Below are positions 6,366-8,369 of a stretch of DNA of 8,369 nucleotides, one piece after another. The notes beneath the pieces were generated by a model that saw only the letters and a program-made list of their open reading frames with translations, was not told where the DNA came from and did no database searches. The stretch is from JAXDLH01 sp034666705 (GTDB lineage Bacteria > Chloroflexota > UBA6077 > SHYK01). Both the position numbers and the translations under genes were made by a program. The DNA lies in NCBI GenBank assembly GCA_034666705.1, contig JAXDLH010000330.1, positions 1-8,369 of the forward strand, written 5' to 3'. Position 1 is the stretch's first letter, and every line of letters begins with the position of its first letter.

Positions 6366-8104
6366 GTTCGTGCTCCTTGCGATTGTGTAGGTGGGCTTGC
6401 CACCATGGTGGGAAAGACGCGGCGAATCTTCAGCGCAAGCTGCATGGAGAGCCGCGTCTCAGGATCGGAAAGATCGCGCCCGGTGAGCACTTCGATGCGC
6501 TCCAGGCGGTAGAGCAGCGTATTTCGGTGGAGATGCAGCATCTCGGCCGCGCGCGCGTGATTCCCATTGCAGGCGAAGAATCCCTCGAGGGTCTCCACGA
6601 GCTCGGCGGCGTGCCGGGCGTCGTATTCCTCCAACGGCCCCAGGTATTCTCGGCGGAACGCCTCCAAGGTGCCCCGGTCTTCGACCTTCGCGATCACTCG
6701 ATAGACGCCCAACTCCTCGAACGTCGCCGTCCGGTTCCCGCCGAGGAACTGGGTCGCGATGCGTGCGGCTTGCTCGGCTTCCGCGTATGACCGCACGATC
6801 TCGCGCGGTCCGGCCGTCCTGCGGCCGAGCCCGACCGTGGCGGTCGTCTCGCCGACCAGGCGCCCGAGGCGCACGCGCAGGCTTTCGAATGCCGGGCCAG
6901 CATCATCGTCGACGAGCGCTGCCTCGACGGGAAGCAACACGGCAAGGACATCACCACGCTCCCGCAGCAACGCGCGTGGCCAGCGCTCGAGAAACTCCCG
7001 GCGGGCCAGGTCGACAAACGACGACCACAGTCCGGCCCGTTGACGCTCGTCGAGGGCAGAGCGTCCATTCTTCGGCTCGTCGAGTGTGAGGCAGGCGGTG
7101 AGATAAGCGTCCCGCAAATTATGACCGAGATAGCGGGCGCGGGCCGCGATCTCGTCCTCGTCGTTGATCGTGCCGGCGAAGAGGTTTTCCAGAAAGCTGC
7201 CCTGCAGGCGCGTCTGCGTCTCGACAATCGCCCGTTGCTTTGCAATCGGGAAGGCGAACGCCGAGGCCCCGCGCTCGACGATCTCTTCGTCGAGGTCCTG
7301 CATCTCGGCGGTCCGACCAAGAAGGGTCAGGAAGCCGGCTACCGTGCCGCCAAATGAGATAGGTGACGAATACACGGTATAGGCTTCATTACTCAGGATG
7401 CGCCGAATACAGCTTGTGGTTTGCCCCGCGGTGGCAGGTGCGCCGGTCGAGATGCCGAGCACCTCCCGAGCCGAATAGAGCGCCGGCGCTTCGATGGCGC
7501 TTGGCAGTCCGCGTCCATTGGCGTCGACGGCGCTGGCTACCGCCTGCAACACGCCGTACTCGTCTTCGAGGAAGACGGCCCGTCCCGCTGCCTCGGCCAG
7601 GACCTCTACCATCGTTTGAACCGGCGCGTCCTCGAGAGCGCGCTGAATCAGGAGTTGGTAGATCTCACCAGCGCGTCGCTGGACCTGCCCATTGCGGTCC
7701 AGGATCAGGCCGATCACCGAGCGCTCGACGTCCTGCAGGCTTGCATTCTGGGGCAAAACGAGGATTGGCAAGCCCTCATCGCGTGAGGCAGCCTCGATGA
7801 TGTCGGGACTATCGTCGTTGAGCGCCACCGCGGCGACATTCGAGAGGATGAGCGCGTCGATGAGGCGCGGGAGGGTTTGCAACTCGGTTCGGCTCAGGCC
7901 GCGGACGGCGAGCAGGACGAGGGCCGCATCCTCGAGACCCGAGATTGCCCAGGGGCGGGAAATGAAGGCGCGTGCCCAGTGGATCGACTGCTGGAGCTGC
8001 GCTTGGCCGTGCACCACGCGCGTGCCCGATGGTAGCGCCAGCCGTAACGCGTCCGCCACGCTCACAGCGCTACCGCCCATACGGGGCGGATGGGCGAATT
8101 GCAC
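6362..8104 (-). CDS. PucR/CdaR-family transcriptional regulator
   Basis: A 580-residue regulator. An N-terminal PucR-type domain spans roughly residues 15-135 (VADALRLALPSGTRVV, then SIHWARAF). A central region at about 150-290 looks GAF-like. The CdaR-type GGDEF-like region at about 300-450 runs from LQGSFLENLFAG to VRSYAEAEQAARI. The C-terminal PucR HTH is at about 502-556, with NGNHARAAEMLHLHRNTLLY followed by RLERIEVLTGRDLSDPETR. Relatives (PucR, CdaR, AdeR) control purine, sugar-acid or amino-acid catabolism, and the ligand is not predictable from sequence. No membrane segment is seen. The start is GTG at 8104-8102, with GAGG eight bases upstream on the minus strand; the ATG at residue 9 has no clear ribosome site. 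Its stop overlaps the glnA start, so it is the first gene of a pucR-like-glnA operon, and nitrogen assimilation is the likely target (inference). Confidence 0.93.
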   Translation of the reverse strand: MQFAHPPRMGGSAVSVADALRLALPSGTRVVHGQAQLQQSIHWARAFISRPWAISGLEDAALVLLAVRGLSRTELQTLPRLIDALILSNVAAVALNDDSPDIIEAASRDEGLPILVLPQNASLQDVERSVIGLILDRNGQVQRRAGEIYQLLIQRALEDAPVQTMVEVLAEAAGRAVFLEDEYGVLQAVASAVDANGRGLPSAIEAPALYSAREVLGISTGAPATAGQTTSCIRRILSNEAYTVYSSPISFGGTVAGFLTLLGRTAEMQDLDEEIVERGASAFAFPIAKQRAIVETQTRLQGSFLENLFAGTINDEDEIAARARYLGHNLRDAYLTACLTLDEPKNGRSALDERQRAGLWSSFVDLARREFLERWPRALLRERGDVLAVLLPVEAALVDDDAGPAFESLRVRLGRLVGETTATVGLGRRTAGPREIVRSYAEAEQAARIATQFLGGNRTATFEELGVYRVIAKVEDRGTLEAFRREYLGPLEEYDARHAAELVETLEGFFACNGNHARAAEMLHLHRNTLLYRLERIEVLTGRDLSDPETRLSMQLALKIRRVFPTMVASPPTQSQGART

Positions 8105-8122
8105 GATGATTGCCTCACTGTC

Positions 8123-8137
8123 CAGGCATCATGCCTG
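8123..8137. repeat. Perfect 15-base inverted repeat upstream of the PucR-type gene
   Basis: CAGGCAT-C-ATGCCTG is a perfect dyad of seven bases each side around a single central base. It lies 18 bases before the GTG start of the minus-strand regulator gene, in its probable 5' leader. It could be an operator for autoregulation or a small hairpin (6 base pairs with a 3-base loop) near the ribosome site. No T-run follows on either strand, so it is not an intrinsic terminator. Confidence 0.6.
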
Positions 8138-8189
8138 TTATCCGAGTTCCGACGGATGATTTAGGCAGTCCGCCGTAAAGAACCGCGAT

Positions 8190-8218
8190 ATTGTACACAG
8201 TGTGGTCGTAGTCCGCCG
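8190..8218 (-). promoter_or_regulatory. Possible promoter of the PucR-type gene and glnA
   Basis: Read on the minus strand, TACAAT (8195-8190) is a good -10 hexamer, but the bases about 17 upstream (CGGCGG) do not resemble a -35. The -10 abuts a small dyad, ACAC-A-GTGT (8195-8203 on the plus strand), which may be a regulator site. A transcript starting near 8183 would have a leader of about 80 bases containing the inverted repeat at 8123-8137. Confidence 0.35.
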
Positions 8219-8243
8219 GTGACCGCCGGGCCGACGGTTTACG

Positions 8244-8273
8244 TTGACCGGCCGGACCGCCCGGTGCGATAGT
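8244..8273 (+). promoter_or_regulatory. Promoter of the predicted pyr operon
   Basis: TTGACC (8244-8249) and GATAGT (8268-8273) are separated by 18 bases. TG at 8265-8266 adds an extended -10 (TGC-GATAGT). Transcription is predicted to start near 8280, about 20 bases before the PyrR-type RNA hairpin. The promoter is divergent from that of the PucR-type gene. Confidence 0.6.
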
Positions 8274-8301
8274 GTCGCAGCGAGTTGCGTTGCAGCTCAT
8301 G

Positions 8302-8338
8302 CTTCTTTAAAGGCCGGCCCCGTGAGACCGGTAAGGAG
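8302..8338 (+). promoter_or_regulatory. PyrR-binding RNA element (pyr leader)
   Basis: The sequence matches the PyrR-binding hairpin pattern of pyrimidine operons. A lower stem pairs CTTCTT (8302-8307) with AAGGAG (8333-8338), giving six pairs with one U-G. An asymmetric purine-rich internal bulge follows on the 5' side (TAAAGG). The upper stem is CCGG (8314-8317) with CCGG (8328-8331), closed by a loop with the conserved-looking CCCGTGAGA. In the family, PyrR with bound UMP/UTP stabilises this hairpin and lowers pyr gene expression. AAGGAG is also the Shine-Dalgarno of the ATG at 8344 (five bases apart), so the folded hairpin would hide the ribosome site. Whether a terminator/antiterminator follows cannot be seen because the window ends. 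Confidence 0.8.
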
Positions 8339-8343
8339 CGGCG

Positions 8344-8369
8344 ATGTTCGACCTCTGGGGCACCTCTAA
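8344..8369 (+). CDS. Start of an ORF behind the PyrR element (partial; leader peptide or first pyr gene)
   Basis: ATG at 8344 is preceded by a strong AAGGAG five bases upstream and reads MFDLWGTS before the window ends, with no stop in frame so far. The residues do not look like the N-terminus of PyrR or aspartate carbamoyltransferase. A short leader peptide whose translation is gated by PyrR is a reasonable alternative to a true structural gene. Identity cannot be decided from eight residues. Confidence 0.4.

Noticed and set aside
8191..8203. Intrinsic terminator or riboswitch at the TGTACACAGTGTGG segment
   Set aside because: The dyad is only four bases each side, with no T-run and no wider conserved fold; better viewed as a possible small operator next to a -10.
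8115..8300. 61-codon minus-strand frame in the divergent intergenic region
   Set aside because: It runs through the pyr promoter, has no good ribosome site and has no recognisable features; the region is better explained as regulatory DNA.
1..8369. CRISPR arrays, tRNA/rRNA genes, insertion sequences, phage or defence genes
   Set aside because: Reading both strands showed no regularly spaced repeats, no cloverleaf, no transposase or terminal inverted repeats, and no coding region outside the housekeeping genes listed.

Overview
This window is a stretch of GC-rich bacterial chromosome carrying conserved housekeeping genes. The gene order (RodZ-like protein, rimO, stand-alone pncC/cinA C-domain, recA, recX), the type of RecX, a menaquinone-type methyltransferase, an alpha-type glutamine synthetase and a PucR-family regulator together fit a Chloroflexota organism, perhaps of the Thermomicrobia/Sphaerobacter side. 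That placement is an inference from protein style and gene order; no search was run. No mobile elements, tRNA, rRNA or CRISPR arrays are visible.

Plus-strand block, 1-4925. The window opens inside a gene whose C-terminal domain looks like the periplasmic/extracytoplasmic domain of RodZ (DUF4115). It is followed by rimO (ribosomal protein S12 methylthiotransferase), pncC (NMN deamidase), recA, recX and menG. The genes are tightly packed: rimO/pncC and recX/menG overlap by 4 bases (GTGA), and recA/recX overlap by 29 bases. The only real gap, between pncC and recA, holds a probable extended -10 promoter overlapped by a LexA-like dyad. recA-recX-menG can therefore be transcribed separately from the genes upstream and is probably SOS-responsive.

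Minus-strand block, 5007-8104. A PucR-type regulator gene (PucR N domain, central region, GGDEF-like region, C-terminal HTH) is followed by glnA, with an ATGA stop/start overlap. The two are almost certainly one operon, so the regulator probably acts on nitrogen metabolism and possibly on its own operon. The glutamine synthetase is of the GSI-alpha type, with no tyrosine at the adenylylation position. The convergent gap between menG and glnA (81 bases) shows no convincing intrinsic terminator.

Divergent regulatory region, 8105-8343. Toward the minus strand it contains a perfect 15-base inverted repeat in the probable leader of the PucR gene. Toward the plus strand it contains a good promoter followed by an RNA element closely matching the PyrR-binding hairpin of pyrimidine operons. 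The 3' arm of that hairpin is the Shine-Dalgarno of an ORF starting at 8344 that runs off the window. A pyrimidine biosynthesis (pyr) operon is therefore predicted just beyond the right edge. Nothing here is clearly a new system; the most rewarding parts are the regulatory layouts around pyr, recA and pucR-glnA.
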